Origin: Cellulomonas marina
GTDB lineage: Bacteria > Actinomycetota > Actinomycetes > Actinomycetales > Cellulomonadaceae
Direction: 5' to 3'
Length of the DNA: 64,000 bases
Assembly: GCF_900111925.1 (NCBI RefSeq)
Contig: NZ_FOKA01000003.1
Location: 186,001-250,000, forward strand
Under the pieces are notes generated by a model. It was not told the origin of the DNA. It did not search any database and saw only the letters and a program-made list of their open reading frames with translations. The position numbers were made by a program, and so were the translations under genes. This document shows, in pieces, positions 1 through 7,555 of the stretch. The number at the start of each line of letters is the position of its first letter. Position 1 is the first letter of the stretch.

Positions 1-677
1 ACGGTCAGCGCTACCCGCTCGAGGACACGACGACGGTCCTGTCCCGCGCGAACCAGGCGCTGGCCACCCTGGAGCGCTACAAGTCCCGCCTCGACGAGGT
101 CAGCGGCACGCTCTCGGCGCTCGAGATCGAGGACCTCGTGACGGTCCGCGACGTGTCCGCCGTGCTGCAGCGCCTCGAGATGGTCCGCCGCATCTCGGAG
201 GAGATCGAGGGCTACGTCGTCGAGCTCGGGACGGACGGTCGCCTGCTCACGCTGCAGCTCGACGAGCTCGTCGGCGGCCTGGGCGCCGACCGGGAGCTCG
301 TCGCCCGCGACTACCTCGACCCGCAGCGCGCCGACGCCACGGACGCCGGCGCCGCGCTCGACGCGCTGGCCTCGCTCACCTCGACCGAGCTGCTCGACAT
401 CGCCCTCATCGCGCGCGTGCTCGGGCTGCCGGGCGGCGGGGACACCCCGGACGCGGCGGTCGGCCCCCGCGGGTACCGCCTGCTGTCGAAGGTGCCCCGG
501 CTCCCGGGGGCGATCGTCGAGCGGCTGGTCACCCACTTCGGCGGCCTGCAGAAGCTCCTGGCGGCCGGCATCGACGACCTCATGGCCGTCGACGGCGTCG
601 GGGAGCAGCGGGCGCGGGCCGTCCGCGAGGGCCTGTCCCGGCTGGCCGAGTCCAGCATCCTCGAGCGCTACGTCTGA
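1..677 (+). CDS. disA: DNA integrity scanning protein DisA (diadenylate cyclase), C-terminal part
   Basis: The gene is cut by the window edge; about 224 codons are present, read from base 3. DisA is a cytoplasmic octamer that makes cyclic di-AMP from two ATP and scans DNA for lesions and branched structures. The N-terminal cyclase domain lies outside the window. What is visible is the helical linker (ANQALATLERYKSRLDEV and following residues) and the C-terminal helix-hairpin-helix DNA-binding region (GGLQKLLAAGIDDLMAVDGVGEQRARAVREGL). The protein ends normally with ERYV. A near copy of its last bases, including the stop codon, follows directly downstream (see repeat at 651-712). The next gene is convergent. 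Confidence 0.93.
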   Translation, partial: GQRYPLEDTTTVLSRANQALATLERYKSRLDEVSGTLSALEIEDLVTVRDVSAVLQRLEMVRRISEEIEGYVVELGTDGRLLTLQLDELVGGLGADRELVARDYLDPQRADATDAGAALDALASLTSTELLDIALIARVLGLPGGGDTPDAAVGPRGYRLLSKVPRLPGAIVERLVTHFGGLQKLLAAGIDDLMAVDGVGEQRARAVREGLSRLAESSILERYV

Positions 678-712
678 CCGGTTCCAGCATCCTCGAGCGG
701 TCCGTCTGACCG
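651..712. repeat. tandem duplication of the disA 3' end
   Basis: The 30 bases at 651-680, which contain the last disA codons and the TGA, are repeated at 683-712 with 28 of 30 bases identical and a period of 32. The second copy lies outside the reading frame of disA and carries a second TGA. It is the first of five short tandem repeats in this window that begin at or just after a gene's stop codon. Confidence 0.9.
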
Positions 713-744
713 TCCCGCCTGCCGATCCAGGCCCCCGGTCGGCC

Positions 745-1554
745 TCAGCCGAGGGTGAAGACCGCCGGCTGGGCCGTCGCACCCGCGACCGAGAACGTCA
801 GGGCGTAGGTCCCCGACCCCGCGGTCGCCTGCCCGCCGGGGCAGCCCGGTGCCGACCGGACCCGGTCCCACGCCAGGCTCTGCTCGTCGCCCGAGCCGCC
901 CGCGAGCAGCAGCAGGCGGGAGCCCTCCCCCTCCGGCACGCAGTCCCGCGGCGACCACACGCGGTCGTCGCCCGAGGTGAGCACGACCTCCCGGTGCGCG
1001 TCCCCCGCGTCGACGAGGCACGGGTCGTCCCCGGTGTTCTCGATGCGCAGGGTGAACGTCGGGTCGGTGCCCGCGGGGAAGGCCGTCGTCGTCGGCACGG
1101 CCGCCACGCGCAGCGCGTCGGCCGTGCACAGCGGCACGCCGGAGATCTCGCTGGGGCTGGGGCTCGGTGCCGCCGCCGGCGCCCCCTCCGCACCGGAGGC
1201 GTCGCCCGTCGCCCCCTGCGCCGAGGCCTGCCCGCCGGCCACCCCGGCGACGAGCGCCCCGGCCGCCGGGCCGTCCGTCGCGGCCGCCCCCTCGTCGGGC
1301 GACAGGAGCCTCACCACCGCCACGACGGCGACGACCACCGCCGCGACCAGCGCCAGCAGCACGACCAGCGCGACAGCGCGACGCCGGCGGTAGACGTGCG
1401 CGGGCAGGGGCCGGGCGGCCCCGGTCCCCGGGCGCGCGCCGCCGGGCGAGGGCCGCCCCGACGGGGCACGGGTGGACGCGGGCACGCGGCTCTCCTCGGG
1501 ACGGGTCCGCACGGGGACGGGTGCGACGGGTCGGTCGGGCGCCGGGCGCGGCAC
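745..1554 (-). CDS. membrane-anchored exported protein of unknown function
   Basis: This 269-residue protein has a proline- and arginine-rich cytoplasmic N-terminus, then one strongly hydrophobic segment (about residues 62-84) directly after RRRR. A low-complexity Ala/Gly/Pro/Ser linker and a C-terminal extracellular domain with four cysteines follow. The C-terminal region (LCTADALRVAAVPTT through VFTLG) looks like a beta-sandwich of the DUF4232/Ig-like kind often seen in actinobacterial surface proteins. It faces disA, so the two genes share a 67-base convergent gap. I do not recognise a specific function; a cell-envelope role is inferred from topology only. Confidence 0.7.
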   Translation of the reverse strand: MPRPAPDRPVAPVPVRTRPEESRVPASTRAPSGRPSPGGARPGTGAARPLPAHVYRRRRAVALVVLLALVAAVVVAVVAVVRLLSPDEGAAATDGPAAGALVAGVAGGQASAQGATGDASGAEGAPAAAPSPSPSEISGVPLCTADALRVAAVPTTTAFPAGTDPTFTLRIENTGDDPCLVDAGDAHREVVLTSGDDRVWSPRDCVPEGEGSRLLLLAGGSGDEQSLAWDRVRSAPGCPGGQATAGSGTYALTFSVAGATAQPAVFTLG

Positions 1555-1747
1555 CCGGTCGTCGTCACCCTAGGCACGACCGCCGGCGGCCCGGGGAGGC
1601 CCGGCGGCGCGTCGTCGGGGCGGCGTCGGAGCGGCGTCGGGGCGTGCGGTACGCCGGCGAGGGCCTTCCGGCGCGCCCGCGCCCGCGCGTAGCATCCCGA
1701 GCGGGGCAGGGGTGCCCGGCCCAAGTGGCGCGGACCGAGGGGGCCGC

Positions 1748-3370
1748 ATGACGACGGCAGCTCGACCACTGGTGCTCGTCCGCGGCTTCGGCGGCGTGGA
1801 CGTCGGCGACGAGACCGCCAGCCCCTACCAGGGCTTCAACGACGGCTCGGTCTACCCCACCCGGCGCGGCGAGAACTACATCTACGAGGGCTTCGTGCTG
1901 CGCGCGCTGAAGTCCGAGCGCTACCCGTACCGCGACGCGACGAACGTCGTCGGGTTCTACGCCCGGGACGTCGACCCCCCGCACGACCCGCGGCACCTCG
2001 ACGAGGACTCCGTGCGCGGCAGCGTCGTGCTCGACCCGACGACCGAGGCGCGCGTGCTGCGGACGGGTGTGGCCGGGACGATCTGGGTCTACCGCTACTA
2101 CGACCTGCGGCCACGCGCCCTCGAGCGCTACGGCGAGGGGCTGCACCGGCTCGTGCGGCTGATCGAGCGGTCCGCGGCCCGCCACGGCGAGGACTTCGAC
2201 GGCGTCGACGTCGTCGCCCACAGCATGGGCGGCCTCGTCGTGCGCGAGGGCCTGGCGAGCATGCACCGCGAGGAGGCCGGCGCGGCCCTGCGGCTCGTGC
2301 ACCGCGTCGTCACGCTCGGCACCCCGCACCGGGGCATCGCCTTCCAGCGGGCGCCCGGGTGGCTGCTGCGCATGCTGCCGCTGGTCGAACGGGCCGAGCG
2401 GGAGCTGTCGTCGTTCGACCCGACGAGCACGCGGTTCACCGAGTGGGCCGAGTGCTTCGACGTCCGACGGGTCCTCACCGTCGTGGGCACGAACCACCGC
2501 GCCTACGGCGTCGCGGTCGCGTCGGCGGCCAACCGCCTGGCCACGCTGCTCGACGAGGGCACCCTCGCGCACCACCGCAGCGACGGGCTCGTCCTGCACT
2601 CCTCCGCCCAGCTGCCGGGGGCGCCGCGGACCTTCGTGCACAAGTGCCACGGCGGTCCGGACTCGCTCGTCACCTCGCGGGAGACGTACGAGATCGCCAT
2701 GCGGTTCTTCCACGGCACGCATCGCGTGACGCTCCGGCTCGACGAGGCCGACGTCAGCCGGGGCGGGGACCTCTTCGGGCGCAGCGAGTTCTACCTCGGG
2801 GTGTCGGTGAAGCCGCGGTTCGTCGACTTCGAGCTGGTGCACCACAGCGCCGAGGCGCAGAACTGCTACGGCCCGTTCCACCGTCCTGACCTGACCGACC
2901 CCCTCCCCGACCTGCAGGAGGAGCTGTCCCGACCGCTCGCCGAGCGCGGCGACCGCACGACGGGCTGGGCGGGGCCGGACCGCCTGCTGTGGGAGGGGTG
3001 GGTCGACGCGGGGGCGGTGCCGGAGGGCGCCCAGGGGCTGGTGCTGCGCCTCGACGTCTACCTCGGCGAGCGCGACAGCACGGGCCTCGGCTTCTCCGAC
3101 AACGTGGTCTTCCACAAGCAGTACTACGTGCAGGTCTTCCCCGGCTCGCCGTGGGAGCTGTACGTCCACACCGGCGAGCGGTACCTCGTCGACGACCCCG
3201 CCCACGACCGGGCGAACGACCAGGACGGCATCCGGGCGGTCGCGCGCCCGGGGGCCGCGGCCGAGGTCCAGTCCTCCCGCGAGGTGCCCGGCCACCCCGA
3301 CGAGCGCACGTTCGACGTCGCCGGCACGGGCTTCTCGGCCCGATTCCGCGTCGGCGTCGGGCCCGCGTAG
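1748..3370 (+). CDS. lipase/esterase-like alpha/beta hydrolase with C-terminal beta domain
   Basis: The ATG at 1748 is preceded by a purine-rich ribosome-binding site and gives 540 residues. The N-terminal half has an alpha/beta-hydrolase fold. The nucleophile elbow is AHSMGG with Ser about residue 159, and a plausible catalytic His is in KCHGGPDSL about residue 300. The pattern resembles PGAP1/lecithin-cholesterol-acyltransferase-type hydrolases that act on lipids or acyl esters. The last 200 residues (from about RVTLRLDEADVS) look like a beta-rich accessory domain. No signal peptide is visible, so it is probably cytoplasmic. The substrate cannot be told from sequence. Confidence 0.75.
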   Translation: MTTAARPLVLVRGFGGVDVGDETASPYQGFNDGSVYPTRRGENYIYEGFVLRALKSERYPYRDATNVVGFYARDVDPPHDPRHLDEDSVRGSVVLDPTTEARVLRTGVAGTIWVYRYYDLRPRALERYGEGLHRLVRLIERSAARHGEDFDGVDVVAHSMGGLVVREGLASMHREEAGAALRLVHRVVTLGTPHRGIAFQRAPGWLLRMLPLVERAERELSSFDPTSTRFTEWAECFDVRRVLTVVGTNHRAYGVAVASAANRLATLLDEGTLAHHRSDGLVLHSSAQLPGAPRTFVHKCHGGPDSLVTSRETYEIAMRFFHGTHRVTLRLDEADVSRGGDLFGRSEFYLGVSVKPRFVDFELVHHSAEAQNCYGPFHRPDLTDPLPDLQEELSRPLAERGDRTTGWAGPDRLLWEGWVDAGAVPEGAQGLVLRLDVYLGERDSTGLGFSDNVVFHKQYYVQVFPGSPWELYVHTGERYLVDDPAHDRANDQDGIRAVARPGAAAEVQSSREVPGHPDERTFDVAGTGFSARFRVGVGPA

Positions 3371-3426
3371 GCCGGCCGCCACCGCCCTGAGGACCAGCCC
3401 GGCACCGGCACCGGGGTGACGACGCG

Positions 3427-4461
3427 GTGGGGCAGGATGCCGCGGTGCCCCCCGCCGCGCCGTCCGACGTCCCCCCGGCCGTGCCGGCGAACATACGGCT
3501 GGGCGGCCCCGCCGACGTGCCCGCCGACGTGCCCGTCGACGCGCCGGCCGACGCGCGGGCCGACGCCTCGCCCGCGGACGTCCGCGAGCGCGTCGTCGCC
3601 TGGTTCGACGAGCACCGCCGCGACCTGCCCTGGCGCGCGCCCGACCGCACCGCGTGGGGCGTGCTGGTCAGCGAGGTGATGCTGCAGCAGACGCCCGTCG
3701 TCCGCGTCGAGCCGGCGTGGCGGGCGTGGATGGCGCGCTGGCCGACCCCGGCCGACCTCGCGGCGGCGGGCACCGACGAGGTGCTGCGGGCCTGGGACCG
3801 GCTGGGCTACCCGCGTCGGGCGCTGCGGCTGCAGGAGTGCGCGCGGGCGGTCGTCGAGCGGCACGGCGGCACCGTGCCGGCGACGGCCGACGAGCTGCTG
3901 GCGCTGCCCGGCGTCGGCTCCTACACCGCGGGGGCCGTGCTGTCCTTCGCGTACGGCCGGCGGGCCGTGGTGCTCGACACGAACGTCCGGCGGGTGCTGG
4001 CGCGGCTCGCGGTCGGCGAGGCGCTGCCCGGGCCGGCCGTCACGGCGGTCGAGACGCGGCTGGCGGAGGCCTGGCTGCCCGACGACGACCTCGGTGCCGC
4101 CCGCTGGGCCGCCGCCTCGATGGAGCTCGGCGCGCTCGTGTGCACCGCCCGGTCGCCGCGCTGCGCGGCCTGCCCGGTCGAGGACGCCTGTCGGTGGCGT
4201 CGCGCCGGCAGCCCGCCCGACGCGCACGCGCACCGCCGGCGCACGCAGGCCTGGACGGGGACCGACCGCCAGGTCCGCGGACGTGTCATGGCCCTCCTGC
4301 GCGAGGCCCCGGGCCCCGTGCCGGCGCACGTCGTGGCGGGCACGTGGCCCGACCGCGTCCAGCGCGAGCGGTGCCTGGCGGCGCTCGTCGCGGACGGCCT
4401 CGTCGTCGAGCAGGCGGGCGCCGGCGAGGACGACGAGGTCGCCTACGCCCTGCCGCGCTGA
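3427..4461 (+). CDS. mutY: A/G-specific adenine DNA glycosylase MutY
   Basis: MutY removes adenine mispaired with 8-oxoguanine in base-excision repair. The 344-residue protein shows the glycosylase core: WGVLVSEVMLQQT with Glu83 as the likely general acid, the helix-hairpin-helix LPGVGSYTAGAV, and Asp184 in VVLDTNV. A [4Fe-4S] loop is formed by Cys239, Cys246, Cys249 and Cys255. The C-terminus is short and winged-helix-like rather than a clear Nudix-type 8-oxoG recognition domain, as in many actinobacterial MutY. The first 50 residues are a low-complexity stretch (VPADVPVDAPADARADA). The GTG at 3427 is therefore uncertain, and a start nearer PADVRERVV is possible. Confidence 0.93.
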   Translation: MGQDAAVPPAAPSDVPPAVPANIRLGGPADVPADVPVDAPADARADASPADVRERVVAWFDEHRRDLPWRAPDRTAWGVLVSEVMLQQTPVVRVEPAWRAWMARWPTPADLAAAGTDEVLRAWDRLGYPRRALRLQECARAVVERHGGTVPATADELLALPGVGSYTAGAVLSFAYGRRAVVLDTNVRRVLARLAVGEALPGPAVTAVETRLAEAWLPDDDLGAARWAAASMELGALVCTARSPRCAACPVEDACRWRRAGSPPDAHAHRRRTQAWTGTDRQVRGRVMALLREAPGPVPAHVVAGTWPDRVQRERCLAALVADGLVVEQAGAGEDDEVAYALPR

Positions 4462-4464
4462 GAC

Positions 4465-4506
4465 CCCGCCGCAGGACTCCCGCCGCAGAACACCCGCCGC
4501 CGGGTA
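4465..4506. repeat. 14-base tandem repeat after mutY
   Basis: Three consecutive 14-base units begin four bases after the mutY stop codon. They read CCCGCCGCAGGACT, CCCGCCGCAGAACA and CCCGCCGCCGGGTA. The array fills much of the 94-base gap before the sigma-factor gene. It is one of five 3'-end tandem repeats in the window. Confidence 0.85.
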
Positions 4507-4555
4507 TCAGGACGCGGCGGCCCGGCTCCTGACCCCCGACAGGAGGGGGCCGACG

Positions 4556-5266
4556 ATGCCGACCGCACCACCCTTGTGGGCGACACCGCCGCGGGGCCAG
4601 CATGTCGCCGTGGACGACCGCACGCGGGCGCACGGCGCGTCCGTCGTGGCGCCCGCGGCCGAGGCGCCGGTCTGGGAGGTCGCGGCCGAGGCCTTCACGG
4701 CCTGGCGTGACGGCGACGCGGCCGCCGTCGGCACCCTCGTCCGCGCGCTGACGCCCACCCTGTGGCACGTGGTGCGGGCCTACCGGCTCGACGAGGAGAC
4801 GGCCCGCGACGTCCTGCAGGTGGTGTGGGGCCGGCTCGTCACGCACGCCGCCACCGTGCAGGACCCCCGCGCCGTGACCGCGTGGCTCATGACGACGGCC
4901 CGCCGGGAGGCCTGGCGCGCGGCCGGCCGCGAGACCCGGGCGCACGCCGCCCCCGACGAGCTGCTCGAGCGGGCCGCGCCGCCCGTCCCCGGCGCCGACG
5001 AGCTCGTCGGCACCCGGGTGCGGGACCGGGTCCTGTGGCAGGCGGTGGCCGCGCTGCCCGAGCGGTGCCGCCGCCTCCTGCGCGTCGTCGCGTTCGACGA
5101 GCGGCCCGACTACCGGCGCATCGCCGAGGACCTCGGCATGCCCGTCGGCAGCATCGGCCCGACCCGCGGCCGGTGCCTCGTCCGGCTGCGGGCGCTGCTG
5201 GCGGGGACCGAGGCCGGTCCGCCGGCGGAGGGCGACGCCCTGCCCGGGACGGGGGCGGGGACGTGA
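4556..5266 (+). CDS. ECF-type sigma-70 family RNA polymerase sigma factor
   Basis: The ATG at 4556 lies seven bases after an AGGAGGGGG ribosome-binding site and gives 236 residues. Region 2 is AFTAWRDGDAAAVGTLVRALTPTLWHVVRAYRLDEETARDVLQVVWGRL, with the typical DVLQ..W core. Region 4 is LPERCRRLLRVVAFDERPDYRRIAEDLGMPVGSIGPTRGRCLVRLRALL, with the recognition helix in VGSIGPTRGR. The protein should direct RNA polymerase to a small regulon. Its stop codon overlaps the next gene by four bases (GTGA), and the next two genes follow at once. It therefore heads a four-gene unit with an accessory protein, a subtilase and a TPR-CHAT protease, and probably controls that unit. The inducing signal is unknown. 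Confidence 0.88.
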   Translation: MPTAPPLWATPPRGQHVAVDDRTRAHGASVVAPAAEAPVWEVAAEAFTAWRDGDAAAVGTLVRALTPTLWHVVRAYRLDEETARDVLQVVWGRLVTHAATVQDPRAVTAWLMTTARREAWRAAGRETRAHAAPDELLERAAPPVPGADELVGTRVRDRVLWQAVAALPERCRRLLRVVAFDERPDYRRIAEDLGMPVGSIGPTRGRCLVRLRALLAGTEAGPPAEGDALPGTGAGT

Positions 5267-5799
5267 GCGCCACCGACGACGCCGCGCTGCTGCGCCGGCT
5301 GCGCGCGCTGTGGGAGGAGGCCGACCCCGTCCCCGCCGACCTGGCCGACGAGGCGCTCGCCGCCGTCGAGGCCGCCGGGCTCGAGGCGGAGTGGGCCCTG
5401 CTCGACGCGGTCGGCCTGCCGGGCGGGCTCGTCGGCGCCCGCGGGGACGACGACGTGCGCACCCTGCAGTTCTCCGACGGCGTCCACGACGTGCTCCTGC
5501 GCGTCGCCGCCCTGGCCCCGGGCGCGACCGGTGCCGTGGGTGCCGTGGGCGTCGCGGGACCCGCCCCCGCCCCGCGGCGGGTCGACGGCTGGGTCGCGCC
5601 GGCCCGGCCGGGGCAGGTCGTGCTGCGTCGCGGGGACGACGAGCTGCGCGCGGAGGTGGACCGCCACGGCCGCTTCGCCCTCGCCCGCGTCCCGGCCGGG
5701 CCGGCCAGCCTCTGGTTCGAGCCGGCCGACACGCCGGCACCGGAGGACGCGGACGCCGCCCGTCCCCTCGGCTGGCGCACCCCGGCCTTCGAGGTCTGA
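5263..5799 (+). CDS. small protein coupled to the sigma factor (putative anti-sigma or accessory protein)
   Basis: The GTG at 5263 overlaps the sigma-factor stop in a GTGA, which implies translational coupling and matched amounts of the two proteins. The 178-residue product has a helical acidic N-terminus (LLRRLRALWEEADPVPADLADEALAAVEAAG). A beta-rich remainder (LQFSDGVHDVLLRV and RRVDGWVAPARPGQVVLRRGDDELRAEVDRHGRFALARVPAGPASLWFEP) resembles a carboxypeptidase-regulatory-like or transthyretin-like sandwich. It has no transmembrane segment and no zinc-binding HxxxCxxC anti-sigma motif. An anti-sigma role is inferred only from position. It could equally be a substrate of the two proteases that follow. 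Confidence 0.75.
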   Translation: MSATDDAALLRRLRALWEEADPVPADLADEALAAVEAAGLEAEWALLDAVGLPGGLVGARGDDDVRTLQFSDGVHDVLLRVAALAPGATGAVGAVGVAGPAPAPRRVDGWVAPARPGQVVLRRGDDELRAEVDRHGRFALARVPAGPASLWFEPADTPAPEDADAARPLGWRTPAFEV

Positions 5800-5836
5800 G
5801 CCGCACCCACCCGCAACCCGAGCAGAGGAGTGCACC

Positions 5837-7555
5837 GTGACACCGCAGCGACGCCGGCGTCCCGCGGACCCGAGGGCGGCCGCGGGGCCGCGCTGGTCCC
5901 CGGAGGTCCCCAGCACGCGGTGGGCGGCGCTGCCGGCCGCCGCCGACCGCGTCGTCCTCGACGAGCGCACGGCCGTCCCCGTCCACCCGACCGTCCGCGC
6001 GCCGGACCGGCTGCTCGTCTCCACGCTGCGCGACCCCGAGGCCGCCGTCGCGCTGCTGCAGGAGGCCGCGGACGACCTCGGGTGGGTCGTCGAGCGCGAC
6101 CCGGACGGCGCCCGCACCTCCTTCACCGAGGACGAGCGCCGCACCCGCGAGCGCGCCGAGCGGCTCCCCTGGGCCACGGGACCCCTGGGCCTCGTCGTCC
6201 TCGTCGTGCGGGCCGGTCCGCAGGCCCTGCTCCCGCCCGACGCGTGGGCCCTGCTGCAGCGGGCCCGGCGGCGCGCGCGCTCACCGCTGGACCTCGTCGG
6301 CGTCGGGCTGGACCACGCGGTGCTGCTCACGGGCCGGCTCTCGTCGAGCCCCTTCCACCAGAGCAACCCGTTCCACCAGTCGAACCCGTTCCACCAGAGC
6401 AACCCCTTCCACCAGTCCAACCCGTTCCACCAGAGCAACCCCTTCCTCGGCGAGGGCACGGCGACGTCGGCTTACGCCCTGCCCGGCTCCGGCGGGCTGC
6501 AGCCCGTCGCGTGGGCGGGCGTCCGGCCGTCGCGCGACCCCTCCCCCGACCGCCCCCGCACGGCGGTCGGCGTGCTGGACACCGGCTGCGGCCCGCACCC
6601 CTGGTTCGACGAGGCGCCGGTGCCCGTCGTGGAGCGCGCGGTCACCGTCGACGGCCGGCCGGTCGGGCTCGACGACCCCCTCGCCGACCCGGAGGTGCAC
6701 CCCGACCAGACCGGGCCCCTCGACGGGGTGCGCGACCCCCTATCCGGGCACGGCACCTTCATCGCCGGCCTCGTGCACGCGGCCGCCCCCGACGCCCAGG
6801 TGCTCGCGTGGCGGGTCGTCGGCTCGGACGGCGCCATCGCGGAGAGCGACCTCGTCGCGGCCCTGGACTCCCTGGCCGAGCTCGTCACGCGCGAGGCCGA
6901 CGCCCCCGGGACGGGTCGTGCCCTGGACGTGCTCAACCTGTCCCTGGGCTACTACCACGAGACCCCCGTCGACGCCCTCCTCGACCCCACGCTGTACGAG
7001 TACCTGGCGGCCATCGGCCGGACGGGGACGGTCGTCGTGTGCTCGGCGGGCAACGACGCGACGGCCCGGCCGCTGTTCCCGGCGGCGTTCGGGCCGTGGA
7101 GCACCGGGGCGCCGCCGGTGGTCGTGGACCCGCAGGCCGCGCCGCTCCTCGCCGTGGGGGCGCTCAACCCGGACGGCACCGACGCGCTCTTCTCCAACGC
7201 GGGCCCCTGGGTCGGCACGTGGGCGCCTGGCGCGGCCCTGGTCTCGACGCTGCCGACGGGGTTCGACGGCGGCTGGGGCGCGCTCGCGGCGACGACCGCC
7301 GGCGGCCGGCGGCGCTCCACGGTCGACCCCGACGCGTTCGGCGGCGGGTTCGCCGTCTGGAGCGGCACGTCCTTCGCCGCCCCCGTCGTCGCCGGGCGCA
7401 TCGCGGCCGTGCTCGACGAGAGGCTGCGCGCGGAGGGCCCCGCACCGGACTCGGCCGCCCGCGTGCAGCGCGCCCGTGCCGCCGTCGAGCGGGTCCTGGC
7501 CCGCGGCGAGGCCGCGCGGCGGGTGCTCCTCGCCGCCCGCGCGCCCGGCGGGTGA
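5837..7555 (+). CDS. S8 family serine peptidase (subtilase) with hexapeptide-repeat linker
   Basis: The GTG at 5837 follows AGCAGAGGAG and gives 572 residues. The catalytic triad is complete: Asp248 in VGVLDTGCG, His305 in LSGHGTFIAG and Ser512 in SGTSFAAPVVAG. The oxyanion Asn is in CSAGND. There is no signal peptide, unlike secreted subtilisins, so it should act in the cytoplasm. Residues 1-170 form a basic, helical N-terminal domain. Five copies of FHQSNP (residues 173-202) then link it to the protease domain, where a pro-region boundary would normally lie. It sits between the sigma-coupled protein and a TPR-CHAT protease and overlaps the latter by four bases. A latent protease activated by cleavage at the repeat is a hypothesis. 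Confidence 0.9.
   Translation: MTPQRRRRPADPRAAAGPRWSPEVPSTRWAALPAAADRVVLDERTAVPVHPTVRAPDRLLVSTLRDPEAAVALLQEAADDLGWVVERDPDGARTSFTEDERRTRERAERLPWATGPLGLVVLVVRAGPQALLPPDAWALLQRARRRARSPLDLVGVGLDHAVLLTGRLSSSPFHQSNPFHQSNPFHQSNPFHQSNPFHQSNPFLGEGTATSAYALPGSGGLQPVAWAGVRPSRDPSPDRPRTAVGVLDTGCGPHPWFDEAPVPVVERAVTVDGRPVGLDDPLADPEVHPDQTGPLDGVRDPLSGHGTFIAGLVHAAAPDAQVLAWRVVGSDGAIAESDLVAALDSLAELVTREADAPGTGRALDVLNLSLGYYHETPVDALLDPTLYEYLAAIGRTGTVVVCSAGNDATARPLFPAAFGPWSTGAPPVVVDPQAAPLLAVGALNPDGTDALFSNAGPWVGTWAPGAALVSTLPTGFDGGWGALAATTAGGRRRSTVDPDAFGGGFAVWSGTSFAAPVVAGRIAAVLDERLRAEGPAPDSAARVQRARAAVERVLARGEAARRVLLAARAPGG
6353..6442 (+). repeat. 18-base tandem repeat encoding FHQSNP x5
   Basis: Five in-frame 18-base units encode Phe-His-Gln-Ser-Asn-Pro. 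The third base of the Ser and Pro codons varies (AGC, TCG, TCC; CCG, CCC). The DNA has therefore drifted while the peptide stayed fixed, which suggests selection on the peptide. The array continues into a partial sixth unit (FLGEG). Confidence 0.95.
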
